The notes under the pieces: model-generated
What the model saw: the letters and a program-made list of their open reading frames with translations, nothing else
The model's database searches: none
Told to the model about the DNA's origin: nothing
Part shown: in pieces, positions 21,448 through 28,024 of the stretch
Position numbering within the stretch: position 1 is the stretch's first letter
How the letters are laid out: the number at the start of each line of letters is the position of its first letter
Made by a program: the position numbers and the translations under genes
Origin: RGIG5579 sp045531235
GTDB lineage: Bacteria; Bacillota; Clostridia; Oscillospirales; SIG627
Length of the DNA stretch: 28,142 nucleotides
Assembly: GCA_045531235.1 (NCBI GenBank)
Contig: JAZSDQ010000063.1
Span: forward strand, 1-28,142
Reading direction: 5' to 3'

Positions 21448-22527
21448 ATGAAATATTCCATTACGTCTTCCTCCAAGCCGGGATATCTTCAGCTGTACGA
21501 GCAGCTGCGGGAAGATATCATTTGCGGTCATTTCGCCTACGGCACGCGCCTTCCTTCCAAGCGGCTTTTGTCTGAGGAATTGGGAATCAGCGTGATCACG
21601 GCGGAGCATGCTCTTGCTCTTCTTTGTGAGGAGGGGTATGCCCAATCCCGGGAGAGAAAAGGCTATTTTGTCATTTTTCGGGAAGGGGAGGTTTTCTCCA
21701 CGCCTACTGCTGCCTGTGAGCCGCGTCCACACGTAGAAAAATCCAAAGCAGAATATGAATTCCCTTTTTCCGTGTTTTCCCGTACCGTTCGCCGCACCCT
21801 TTCCGATTATGGGGAAGAATTGTTTGAAAAAAGTCCCAATATGGGTTGTATTGAGCTTCGTCAGGAACTCAGCCGTTATCTCGCAAGGAGCCGTGGTATC
21901 AAGGCAAGTCCGGAGCAAATCGTTATCGGCTCAGGTTCGGAGTATCTTTACGGCTTCGTGATGCAAATGCTGGGCAGTGATAAAACCTTTGCCATTGAAA
22001 AACCCTCTTATGAAAAGATCTGCAAGGTGTATCTTGCCGGCGGTGTGCAGATCCGTCAGCTTGCTCTCGGAAAAGACGGTATCCACAGCGAGGAACTGAA
22101 AGGGACGGATGCCACTGTTTTGCATATCACTCCCTACCGAAGCTTCCCCAGCGGCGTTACTGCGACCCTTTCCAAAAAAAGAGAGTATTTGCGTTGGGCG
22201 GAACAAGGAGACCGTTTTTTGGTGGAGGATGATTTTGAATCGGAGTTCACCCTTTCCCGTAAGCCGGAGGACACGCTGTTTTCTATGACGGAAAGGGAAA
22301 ACGTTATTTACGTTAATACCTTTTCACGCAGCGTAGCCCCCTCCATTCGCGCAGGCTATATGGTGCTTCCCAAAAGCCTTTTGCCCCTTTACGAAGCAAA
22401 ACTCGGCTTTTATTCCTGTACGGTGCCGCGTCTGGAGCAAATGGTTCTTGCCTCCTTTCTTTCCCAGGGAGATCTGGAACGTCACATCAACCGTGTTCGC
22501 AGAAAATTAAGGAAAAAAGAAGAATGA
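21448..22527 (+). CDS. MocR/GntR-family regulator with degenerate aminotransferase domain
   Basis: Residues 8-75 are a GntR winged helix (GYLQLYEQLREDIICGHFAY, RLPSKRLLSEELGIS). From about 100 the protein follows the fold-type-I aminotransferase domain of MocR regulators: GSGSEYLYGFVMQML, FPSGVT, EDDFESEF, NTFSRSVAPSIRAGYMVLP. The position of the PLP Schiff-base lysine in TFSK is R294 (codon CGC at 22327). The usual TPSHQ(F/Y)P is TPYRSFP. The protein stops at 359 residues, about 90-100 short of the family, just after the LERHINRVRR helix, so the small C-terminal domain is missing. It probably binds DNA but not PLP covalently. It overlaps the next gene by 4 bases. Confidence 0.88.
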   Translation: MKYSITSSSKPGYLQLYEQLREDIICGHFAYGTRLPSKRLLSEELGISVITAEHALALLCEEGYAQSRERKGYFVIFREGEVFSTPTAACEPRPHVEKSKAEYEFPFSVFSRTVRRTLSDYGEELFEKSPNMGCIELRQELSRYLARSRGIKASPEQIVIGSGSEYLYGFVMQMLGSDKTFAIEKPSYEKICKVYLAGGVQIRQLALGKDGIHSEELKGTDATVLHITPYRSFPSGVTATLSKKREYLRWAEQGDRFLVEDDFESEFTLSRKPEDTLFSMTERENVIYVNTFSRSVAPSIRAGYMVLPKSLLPLYEAKLGFYSCTVPRLEQMVLASFLSQGDLERHINRVRRKLRKKEE

Positions 22528-23273
22528 CAGTCGAAGAAAAAGAATTGTACCACCGTGTTTTGGATCTTTGTGAACGAAGTGATCAACGGGGAATCTATAC
22601 GGAGAGCACCTTTTTGACGGAGGGAGAGCAGGAGAGTCTGCGCTTTTGCCCGTTTCCCACAGCGCCGCAGTTTATCGGCGGCTATGACGATGCCGAGCGT
22701 AGGCTTGCCGTATTTGGCAAGGAAGAGGAGCTGGGTTACCCTTGGCCAAGCACCATCACGTTACTGAAAATTGAGCCGAAAATGCAAAAATATGCCGACC
22801 CCTTGACCCATCGGGATTTTTTGGGAGCCCTTTTGAATCTCGGAATGAAAAGGGAACTTTTGGGTGATATCATTATTTTTGAAAATGTGGGATTTGTTTT
22901 TGCTCTGGAGCATATTGCGCCTTATATCAAAGATAATTTAAAGCGTGTTCGTCATACGGATGTTTCGGTGGAATATGCGGAAACTCTTCCTGAAAAGGCA
23001 GGGAAAAACTTAGAAGAAAAACAGGTGGTGGCGGCTTCGCCAAGGCTGGACGCTCTCATTGCTGCCGTTTGGAATCTTTCCCGCAGTGAAGCAAAGGCTC
23101 TGGTGGAAAAAGAAAAAGTTTCCGTTCGTGGGAAGAACATTACCGATCCCTCACGGGAAATTGCCGAGGGCGAGAGAGTATCCGTCCGCGGACAGGGAAG
23201 ATTTATTTTTTTGGGAAAACAAGGTGAAACCAAAAGCGGCAGATGCCGTATGGATATCAAGCTTTACGTGTAG
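22524..23273 (+). CDS. YlmH-like S4-domain RNA-binding protein
   Basis: The 249-residue product matches the YlmH family: an N-terminal domain (RFCPFPTAPQFIGGYDDAER, LTHRDFLGALLNLGMKRELL, GDIIIFENVGFVFALEHIAPY) and a C-terminal S4 RNA-binding domain (about 172-230; SRSEAKALVEKEKVSVRGKN). In Bacillus subtilis YlmH binds the ribosomal large subunit and has been linked to ribosome-associated quality control. Its gene normally stands in the sepF-ylmG-ylmH-divIVA cell-division cluster; here it is second in an operon behind a MocR-like regulator, overlapping it by ATGA. Name the family with confidence; its exact role here is inferred. Confidence 0.9.
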   Translation: MTVEEKELYHRVLDLCERSDQRGIYTESTFLTEGEQESLRFCPFPTAPQFIGGYDDAERRLAVFGKEEELGYPWPSTITLLKIEPKMQKYADPLTHRDFLGALLNLGMKRELLGDIIIFENVGFVFALEHIAPYIKDNLKRVRHTDVSVEYAETLPEKAGKNLEEKQVVAASPRLDALIAAVWNLSRSEAKALVEKEKVSVRGKNITDPSREIAEGERVSVRGQGRFIFLGKQGETKSGRCRMDIKLYV

Positions 23274-23283
23274 AGGTGAAACA

Positions 23284-23751
23284 ATGGAGATCAGGAGAGC
23301 AAAAAAGGAAGATTTGGAAGGAGTAGGGAAGCTTCTTTATCAGGTTTTGGAGGTGCACCACCAGGGCAGACCGGATCTGTTTTACGGCGGTGTCAAAAAA
23401 TATACCGACGAAGAGACCCTTGCAATTTTTGAAAACGAAAAAACGCCGGTGTTCGTTGCCGTAGAGGATGGCACGGTTCTCGGCTATGCTTTTTGCATGG
23501 ATCAGCAGGTAAAAAACAGCCATATTCTAACGGATATTCGCACCCTTTATATTGATGATCTGTGTGTAGACGAAAATACCCGCGGCAATGGCGTAGGCAA
23601 AAAGCTCTACGAATACGTAGTGGATTACGCGAAAAAAGAGGGATACTACAATCTCACCCTAAACGTGTGGTCCTGCAATGAAAACGCTCTTCGTTTTTAT
23701 GAAAAAATGGGGCTGGTTCCTCAAAAAATCGGTATGGAAAAAATTCTGTAA
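23284..23751 (+). CDS. GNAT-family N-acetyltransferase
   Basis: The 155-residue protein is a single GNAT domain that uses acetyl-CoA. Motif A is RGNGVGK (100-106), preceded by the beta-strand LYIDDLCVDE, and the C-terminal NENALRFYEKMGLVPQKIGM is typical. The start is ATG 23284 after AGAGGTGAA; the open frame continues upstream only inside the ylmH-like gene. It is the last gene of the three-gene operon and is closed by a terminator. The substrate cannot be told; in this company, acetylation of a ribosomal or small-molecule amine would be speculation. Confidence 0.93.
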   Translation: MEIRRAKKEDLEGVGKLLYQVLEVHHQGRPDLFYGGVKKYTDEETLAIFENEKTPVFVAVEDGTVLGYAFCMDQQVKNSHILTDIRTLYIDDLCVDENTRGNGVGKKLYEYVVDYAKKEGYYNLTLNVWSCNENALRFYEKMGLVPQKIGMEKIL

Positions 23752-23758
23752 TTCCTTT

Positions 23759-23788
23759 CGGGAGTCTTGACAGACTCCCGATTTTTTT
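23759..23788 (+). terminator. Terminator of the mocR-like operon
   Basis: CGGGAGTCT (23759-23767), loop TGAC and AGACTCCCG (23772-23780) form a perfect 9-bp stem followed by A and seven T (23782-23788). The -35 box of the next promoter begins at the end of its left arm and covers the loop. Confidence 0.93.
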
Positions 23789-23795
23789 CTATAAT
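23767..23795 (+). promoter_or_regulatory. Consensus sigma-A promoter of csoR-copA
   Basis: TTGACA (23767-23772), 17 bases and TATAAT (23790-23795) are both perfect consensus hexamers. The start point would be near 23802, inside the CsoR operator. The -35 box is embedded in the preceding terminator hairpin and the T tract forms the spacer. Confidence 0.93.
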
Positions 23796-23797
23796 CA

Positions 23798-23818
23798 ATA
23801 TACCCCCCAGGGGTATAT
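23798..23818 (+). promoter_or_regulatory. CsoR operator
   Basis: ATATACCCC (23798-23806) and GGGGTATAT (23810-23818) are perfect 9-bp inverted repeats with a 3-base centre CCA. This has the form of known CsoR operators, a TACCC...GGGTA dyad with G/C tracts. It covers the transcription start point just downstream of the -10 box, so apo-CsoR would block initiation and copper would release it. Confidence 0.9.
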
Positions 23819-23830
23819 AAGGAGGACGAA

Positions 23831-24130
23831 ATGAAAAACGATTGTCCCTGTCAAAGAAAAAAGAAACGAAGCCCCGAGGAGGAGAAAAAGCTTCTGCATC
23901 GGCTGAACAGAATATCCGGTCAGCTTCGGGGTATTTATAAAATGGTAGAGGAAGATGCCTACTGCACCGACATTCTTTTGCAAACTGCCGCTGCAAGAGA
24001 GGCGCTATCCTCCTTTTCCCGTCTTCTTTTGGAGGAGCATATCCGCACTTGCGTTTGCCACGATTTGAAAGAAGGCAAAGAAGAGACCGCTGAGGAATTG
24101 GTGGAAACTCTCCGCCGTATGATGAAATAG
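23831..24130 (+). CDS. csoR: Copper-sensing repressor, CsoR family
   Basis: The 99-residue all-helical protein has the family signature LLHRLNRISGQLRGI and the expected Cu(I) ligands C45, H70 and C74 (the Cys-His-Cys set). The N-terminus adds CPC at 5-7, and C76-H77 follow C74, which may be extra metal ligands. It starts at ATG 23831, following AAGGAGG. A consensus promoter and a perfect CsoR-type operator lie immediately upstream, and a copper ATPase follows 8 bases downstream, so autoregulated copper efflux is very likely. Related DUF156 members respond to nickel or sulfur species, but the ligand set favours copper. Confidence 0.95.
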   Translation: MKNDCPCQRKKKRSPEEEKKLLHRLNRISGQLRGIYKMVEEDAYCTDILLQTAAAREALSSFSRLLLEEHIRTCVCHDLKEGKEETAEELVETLRRMMK

Positions 24131-24138
24131 GTGAAGAA

Positions 24139-26577
24139 ATGAAAGATTACAAAGTAACGGGTATGACCTGCGCGGCATGCAGTGCGCGGGTGGAAAGTGC
24201 TGTAAAAAAAACAGAGGGAGTGACTTCTTGCTCCGTCAGCCTTTTGACCAACTCTATGACTGTGGAGGGGGAGTATAACGAAAAAGACCTTATTACCAAC
24301 GTGAAAAAAGCAGGCTACGGTGTTTTAGCGAAAGGTGCGGCTGTCCCCGAGGAAGCGAAAAAAGAAAACAGCCTTTTGCCTTCTCTTATTATTTCTGCCG
24401 CATTGCTTTTTGTTTTGATGTATTTTTCCATGGGGCACATGTTTGGACTTCCCCTGCCTTCCTTTTTCAATCCCATGGCAGGTGGGCTTGTTCAGCTGAT
24501 CTTATCTTCGGCGATCCTTTGGATTCACCGTCGCTTTTTCATCAAAGGTCTGGGAAGCCTCTTGCACCTTTCGCCCAATATGGATACTTTGGTTGCCTTG
24601 GGTTCGGGTGCTTCCTTTGGATACAGCCTTGTCCGTCTGTTTCAAATGACCGCACTTTCTGCTTCTCAGGCGGCTATGATCCTCCACGATCTGTATTTTG
24701 AATCGGCAGCTATGATTTTGGTTCTGATTACAGTGGGCAAGCTTTTGGAGGAACACTCCAAGGGCAAGACCACCTCAGCCATTCGCGCTTTGCAAAGGCT
24801 CTCTCCCGATACCGCCACGGTAATCGTTGACGGCGAGGAGAGGGAAACTCCCCTTTCCGAAGTAAGCGAGGGTGCCGTTATTGTTGTCCGTCCCGGAGAG
24901 CATTTTCCCGTGGACGGTACCGTTCTGGAAGGAGAAGGCGCCAGTGATGAATCTGCCTTGACGGGAGAAAGTGTTCCCGTAGATAAAAAAGCGGGCGATC
25001 GGGTTTATACCGGCACTGTCAACCTTTCCGGTAAGATCCTTTGTCGTGCGGATCAGGTGGGTAAGGATACCGCCCTTTCCCGTATTATTGACCGCGTTAC
25101 GGCGGCATCTGCCTCCAAAGCGCCCATTGCGCGCCTTGCAGATCGGGTTTCGGGGGTCTTTGTTCCCATTGTAATGAGTCTTGCTTTTATAAGCTTTCTT
25201 ATCTGGCTTTTCCTGGATGCTCCCTTTGGTGTAGCGCTCTCTCGAGGGATTGCCGTTCTGGTGGTCAGCTGTCCCTGCGCTTTGGGCCTGGCTACCCCCG
25301 TTGCCATTATGGTAGGAAACGGCGTTTCCGCCCGTCACGGCGTTTTGTTTAAAACGGCTACCGCGCTGGAAGAAGCGGGTAAGGTAAAAACGGTAATTCT
25401 GGATAAAACAGGCACCGTTACCACAGGAAAAATGAAGGTTACCCATATTTTCTCCTATGAATCCGAGAAAAATGAACTGTTATCCGTTGCCCTTTCTCTG
25501 GAATCGGGAAGCAGTCACCCCATTGCCCGTGCAGTTATGGATTACGGCATTGAAAACAATATTTGCTATCCCGCGGTGGAGGATTTCAAAAACTATACAG
25601 GTTTTGGTGTTTCCGGCAAGGTAAACGGCGTTATGTACCGCGGCGGTAAGAAAGAATTGTTTGATGGCTTTGCCGCCATTCCCGAAAAAGTGCTTACCGA
25701 TGCAATGTATCTTGCAGGAGAGGGAAGAACGGTTCTCTTTTTTGGTAGTGTAGACAAGTTTCTAGGTCTTGTAGCCCTTTCCGATACGGTCAAAGAGGAT
25801 AGCGCCGAAGCCATCGCGGAAATGAAAAAAATGGGGCTTGATGTGGTACTCCTCACGGGGGATCGCAAGGAGGCTGCGGAAAATATCGGAAAAAGCGTTG
25901 GGATCCAAAAGATCATTGCCGGTGTTCTTCCCGAAGAAAAGGAAGAAGTGGTGGCAGAGCTTCAAAAAAGTGGCAAGGTATGTATGGTGGGTGACGGTAT
26001 CAACGATGCCCCTGCTCTGACTCGTGCAGATATCGGTATTGCCATCGGAAGAGGCGTGGATATTGCTATGGATGCGGCAGAGATCGTTTTGATGAAAAGC
26101 AGCCTTTGCGACGTGCCAAATCTTATTCGCCTATCCCGAAAAACGCTGAAGAATATTAAGGAAAATCTTTTCTGGGCGTTCTGCTATAATATTATCGGAA
26201 TCCCCTTGGCGGCAGGTGCTTTTGTTCCTGTATTTGGCTGGAGTCTGACTCCCATGTTCGGTGCCGCTGCCATGAGCTTTTCCAGCTTTTTTGTCGTCAG
26301 TAACGCTCTGAGATTAAATCTCTTTTGTTGGAGCGAAAAGAAAATACAAGCAAATGAAAAAAAGGAGAAAAAGAAAATGGAAAAAGTAATGAAGATCGAA
26401 GGTATGATGTGCCCCCACTGCGAGGCTCACGTAAAGGCGGCTCTGGAAGCTCTTGACGGCGTGAAAGAAGCGCGCCCCTCTCACGAGAAAAACGAAGCGA
26501 TTGTCATTCTGGAAAAGGAAGTTTCCGATGAAATCCTTCGCACCACCGTGGAAAAGGCAGGATACAAGGTTCTTTGA
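24139..26577 (+). CDS. copA: Copper-exporting P1B-type ATPase with C-terminal CopZ-like domain
   Basis: This ATP-driven exporter moves Cu(I) out across the cytoplasmic membrane. It has an N-terminal heavy-metal-associated domain with GMTCAAC (C11, C14), membrane segments, actuator TGES (275-278), the ion-channel motif CPC (378-380), phosphorylation site DKTGT (D422), HP (460-461), GDGINDAP (618-625), and YN and MxxSS motifs in the last spans. After the last span a Lys/Glu-rich linker leads to a second heavy-metal domain with MMCPHC (C758, C761). The 812 residues are one open frame. The second domain looks like a fused CopZ chaperone and has its own internal start (separate entry). Confidence 0.96.
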   Translation: MKDYKVTGMTCAACSARVESAVKKTEGVTSCSVSLLTNSMTVEGEYNEKDLITNVKKAGYGVLAKGAAVPEEAKKENSLLPSLIISAALLFVLMYFSMGHMFGLPLPSFFNPMAGGLVQLILSSAILWIHRRFFIKGLGSLLHLSPNMDTLVALGSGASFGYSLVRLFQMTALSASQAAMILHDLYFESAAMILVLITVGKLLEEHSKGKTTSAIRALQRLSPDTATVIVDGEERETPLSEVSEGAVIVVRPGEHFPVDGTVLEGEGASDESALTGESVPVDKKAGDRVYTGTVNLSGKILCRADQVGKDTALSRIIDRVTAASASKAPIARLADRVSGVFVPIVMSLAFISFLIWLFLDAPFGVALSRGIAVLVVSCPCALGLATPVAIMVGNGVSARHGVLFKTATALEEAGKVKTVILDKTGTVTTGKMKVTHIFSYESEKNELLSVALSLESGSSHPIARAVMDYGIENNICYPAVEDFKNYTGFGVSGKVNGVMYRGGKKELFDGFAAIPEKVLTDAMYLAGEGRTVLFFGSVDKFLGLVALSDTVKEDSAEAIAEMKKMGLDVVLLTGDRKEAAENIGKSVGIQKIIAGVLPEEKEEVVAELQKSGKVCMVGDGINDAPALTRADIGIAIGRGVDIAMDAAEIVLMKSSLCDVPNLIRLSRKTLKNIKENLFWAFCYNIIGIPLAAGAFVPVFGWSLTPMFGAAAMSFSSFFVVSNALRLNLFCWSEKKIQANEKKEKKKMEKVMKIEGMMCPHCEAHVKAALEALDGVKEARPSHEKNEAIVILEKEVSDEILRTTVEKAGYKVL
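26377..26577 (+). CDS. Possible stand-alone CopZ-like copper chaperone from an internal start in copA
   Basis: Within copA and in the same frame, AAAGGAG (26361-26367) lies 9 bases before ATG 26377. Initiation here would give a 66-residue protein, MEKVMKIEGMMCPHCEAHVK to GYKVL, which has the size and full fold expected for CopZ, including MxCxHC copper ligands. So the region could make both a fused CopA-CopZ and free CopZ. The linker before it (Lys/Glu-rich, A-rich DNA) looks like a former intergenic spacer that has become coding. The internal start is inferred from the sequence. Confidence 0.5.
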   Translation: MEKVMKIEGMMCPHCEAHVKAALEALDGVKEARPSHEKNEAIVILEKEVSDEILRTTVEKAGYKVL

Positions 26578-26586
26578 TTCTGAAAA

Positions 26587-26666
26587 ATGAATAATTATTC
26601 ATAAACTTTTGCATAAATAAATTTTATTATTCATCAAAATCGGATATATTATGAATTTTTATCAAA
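26587..26666 (+). promoter_or_regulatory. ARG-box-like sites upstream of argG
   Basis: ATGAATAATTATTCAT at 26587-26602 is a perfect palindrome that matches the ArgR/AhrC box core TGAAT-N4-ATTCA. TATGAATTTTTATCAAA at 26650-26666 is a second, imperfect match. Between them are half-sites TGCAT (26610-26614) and ATTCAT (26629-26634). Such tandem boxes upstream of an arginine-biosynthesis gene fit arginine-dependent repression. Confidence 0.75.
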
Positions 26667-26682
26667 AACCTTGTGAAAGCTC

Positions 26683-26737
26683 TTGCTTTTCTTATTGGGC
26701 TGTGCTAATATAATGGACAGAAAAGAGCCAAGGCTCT
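26683..26737 (+). promoter_or_regulatory. Putative argG promoter and leader dyad
   Basis: TTGCTT (26683-26688), 17 bases and TAATAT (26706-26711) with the extended TGC before the -10 form a plausible promoter. TATAAT at 26709-26714 overlaps, but it would have a 20-base spacer. AGAGCC-AA-GGCTCT (26724-26737) is a short palindrome at or near the transcript start. The ribosome binding site GGAGG follows at 26741. Confidence 0.55.
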
Positions 26738-26753
26738 CACGGAGGAAAAAAGA

Positions 26754-27983
26754 ATGAAAAAAAGTGATATTAAAAAGATCGTTCTCGCATATTCCGGAGG
26801 ATTGGATACATCCATTATCATTCCGTGGTTGAAAGAGAACTATAACAATCCCGAGATCATTGCCGTTTCCGGTAATGTCGGTCAGGCAGACGAATTGGAA
26901 GGTCTGGAAGAAAAGGCGATCAAGACCGGCGCTTCCAAGATCTACATTGAAGATCTGACTGAAGAATTTGTAGAAGAAATGGTAATTCCCACCGTACAGG
27001 CTGGCGCAAAATACGAAGAATATATGATGGGTACCGCCCTTGCTCGTCCCATCATTGCAAAGCGTCTTGCAGAGATCGCCATTGCAGAGGGCGCAGATGC
27101 CATCTGCCACGGTTGTACCGGTAAGGGTAACGACCAGGTTCGTTTTGAGCTTGCCATCAAGGCATTCGCTCCCAAGCTTGCCATCATCGCTCCCTGGCGT
27201 GAGTGGGATATCAAGAGCCGCGAAGAAGAGATCGAATATGCCGAGGCTCATAATATCCCCTTGAAAATCAACCGCGAAACCAACTATTCCAAGGATAAGA
27301 ATATGTGGCACCCTCCCCCCGCGGGTCTGGATCTGGAAGATACCGGCAACGAGCCCCTTTACGAGAAGGAAGGCTTTTTGGAAATGGGTGTTTCTCCCTT
27401 GCAGGCGCCCGATGAACCCACCTATCTCACTCTGGAGTACGAGGCAGGCCGCCCCATTGCTCTTGACGGTGTGAAGATGAGCGCAAAAGAAATTATTTTA
27501 AAGCTCAATGAGCTCGGCGGCAAAAACGGTATCGGTCTTATTGATATCGTAGAAAACCGTCTGGTTGGTATGAAGTGCCGCGGTGTTTATGAAACTCCCG
27601 GTGGAGCCATTCTCTACTTTGCTCAGAACTATCTGGAAAGCCTTTGCCTGGATAAAATGACCAAGCACAAGAAGGACGAGCTTTCCATCACCTTCGGTGA
27701 ATTGCTGTACAACGGTCAGTGGTATACTCCTCTCCGTGAAGCGCTCAGCGCATTCGTTGAGAAGACCCAGGAGCACGTAACCGGTAAGGTTCGTCTGAAG
27801 CTCTACAAGGGCAACATCATCAAAGCAGGCGCTTGGAGTGACTGGTCCCTCTACTCCGAAGAGATCGCAACCTTCGAAGAGGATCACGTTTATAACCAGG
27901 CAGATGCCGGCGGATTTATCAACCTCTGGGGTCTTCCCATTTCCGTTCAGGCTCAGGTGAAAGCAAAGAACGCAAACAAATAA
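26754..27983 (+). CDS. argG: Argininosuccinate synthase with altered citrulline-site loop
   Basis: It joins citrulline and aspartate using ATP, the penultimate step of arginine synthesis. The ATP loop LAYSGGLDTS is at 11-20, and CHGCTGKGNDQVRFE (118-132) carries aspartate and citrulline contacts. The 409 residues agree with the family, and the ATG follows GGAGG. After YSKDKNMW, residues 186-191 read HPPPAG where family members normally have H-(I/L)-S-H-E-G; the serine of that loop is a citrulline ligand in the family. Everything else, for example EPTYLTLEYEAG and VENRLVGMKCRGVYETPGG, is normal. ARG-box-like sites lie upstream; argH is not the next gene. Confidence 0.95.
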   Translation: MKKSDIKKIVLAYSGGLDTSIIIPWLKENYNNPEIIAVSGNVGQADELEGLEEKAIKTGASKIYIEDLTEEFVEEMVIPTVQAGAKYEEYMMGTALARPIIAKRLAEIAIAEGADAICHGCTGKGNDQVRFELAIKAFAPKLAIIAPWREWDIKSREEEIEYAEAHNIPLKINRETNYSKDKNMWHPPPAGLDLEDTGNEPLYEKEGFLEMGVSPLQAPDEPTYLTLEYEAGRPIALDGVKMSAKEIILKLNELGGKNGIGLIDIVENRLVGMKCRGVYETPGGAILYFAQNYLESLCLDKMTKHKKDELSITFGELLYNGQWYTPLREALSAFVEKTQEHVTGKVRLKLYKGNIIKAGAWSDWSLYSEEIATFEEDHVYNQADAGGFINLWGLPISVQAQVKAKNANK

Positions 27984-27987
27984 ACAG

Positions 27988-28023
27988 AAAAAAACATCCC
28001 GACATCGTCGGGATGTTTTTTTT
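27988..28023. terminator. Bidirectional terminator between argG and the convergent gene
   Basis: ACATCCCGAC (27994-28003), loop ATC and GTCGGGATGT (28007-28016) form a 10-bp stem flanked by seven A and eight T. It lies 4 bases after the argG stop and 1 base before the stop codon of the minus-strand gene, so it can end both. Confidence 0.93.
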
Positions 28024-28024
28024 C

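Noticed and set aside
23284..24130. Signs of horizontal transfer or a mobile element around the copper operon.
   Set aside because: No transposase, integrase, terminal repeats, tRNA attachment duplication or abrupt base-composition change was seen.
26587..26602. Palindrome after copA as an intrinsic terminator.
   Set aside because: It is all A/T except two bases per side near the ends and lacks a following T run; it matches an ARG box instead.
26709..26714. TATAAT as the argG -10 box.
   Set aside because: With the nearest -35 (TTGCTT at 26683) its spacer is 20 bases; the overlapping TAATAT with extended TGC gives a 17-base spacer and is preferred, though the choice is not certain.
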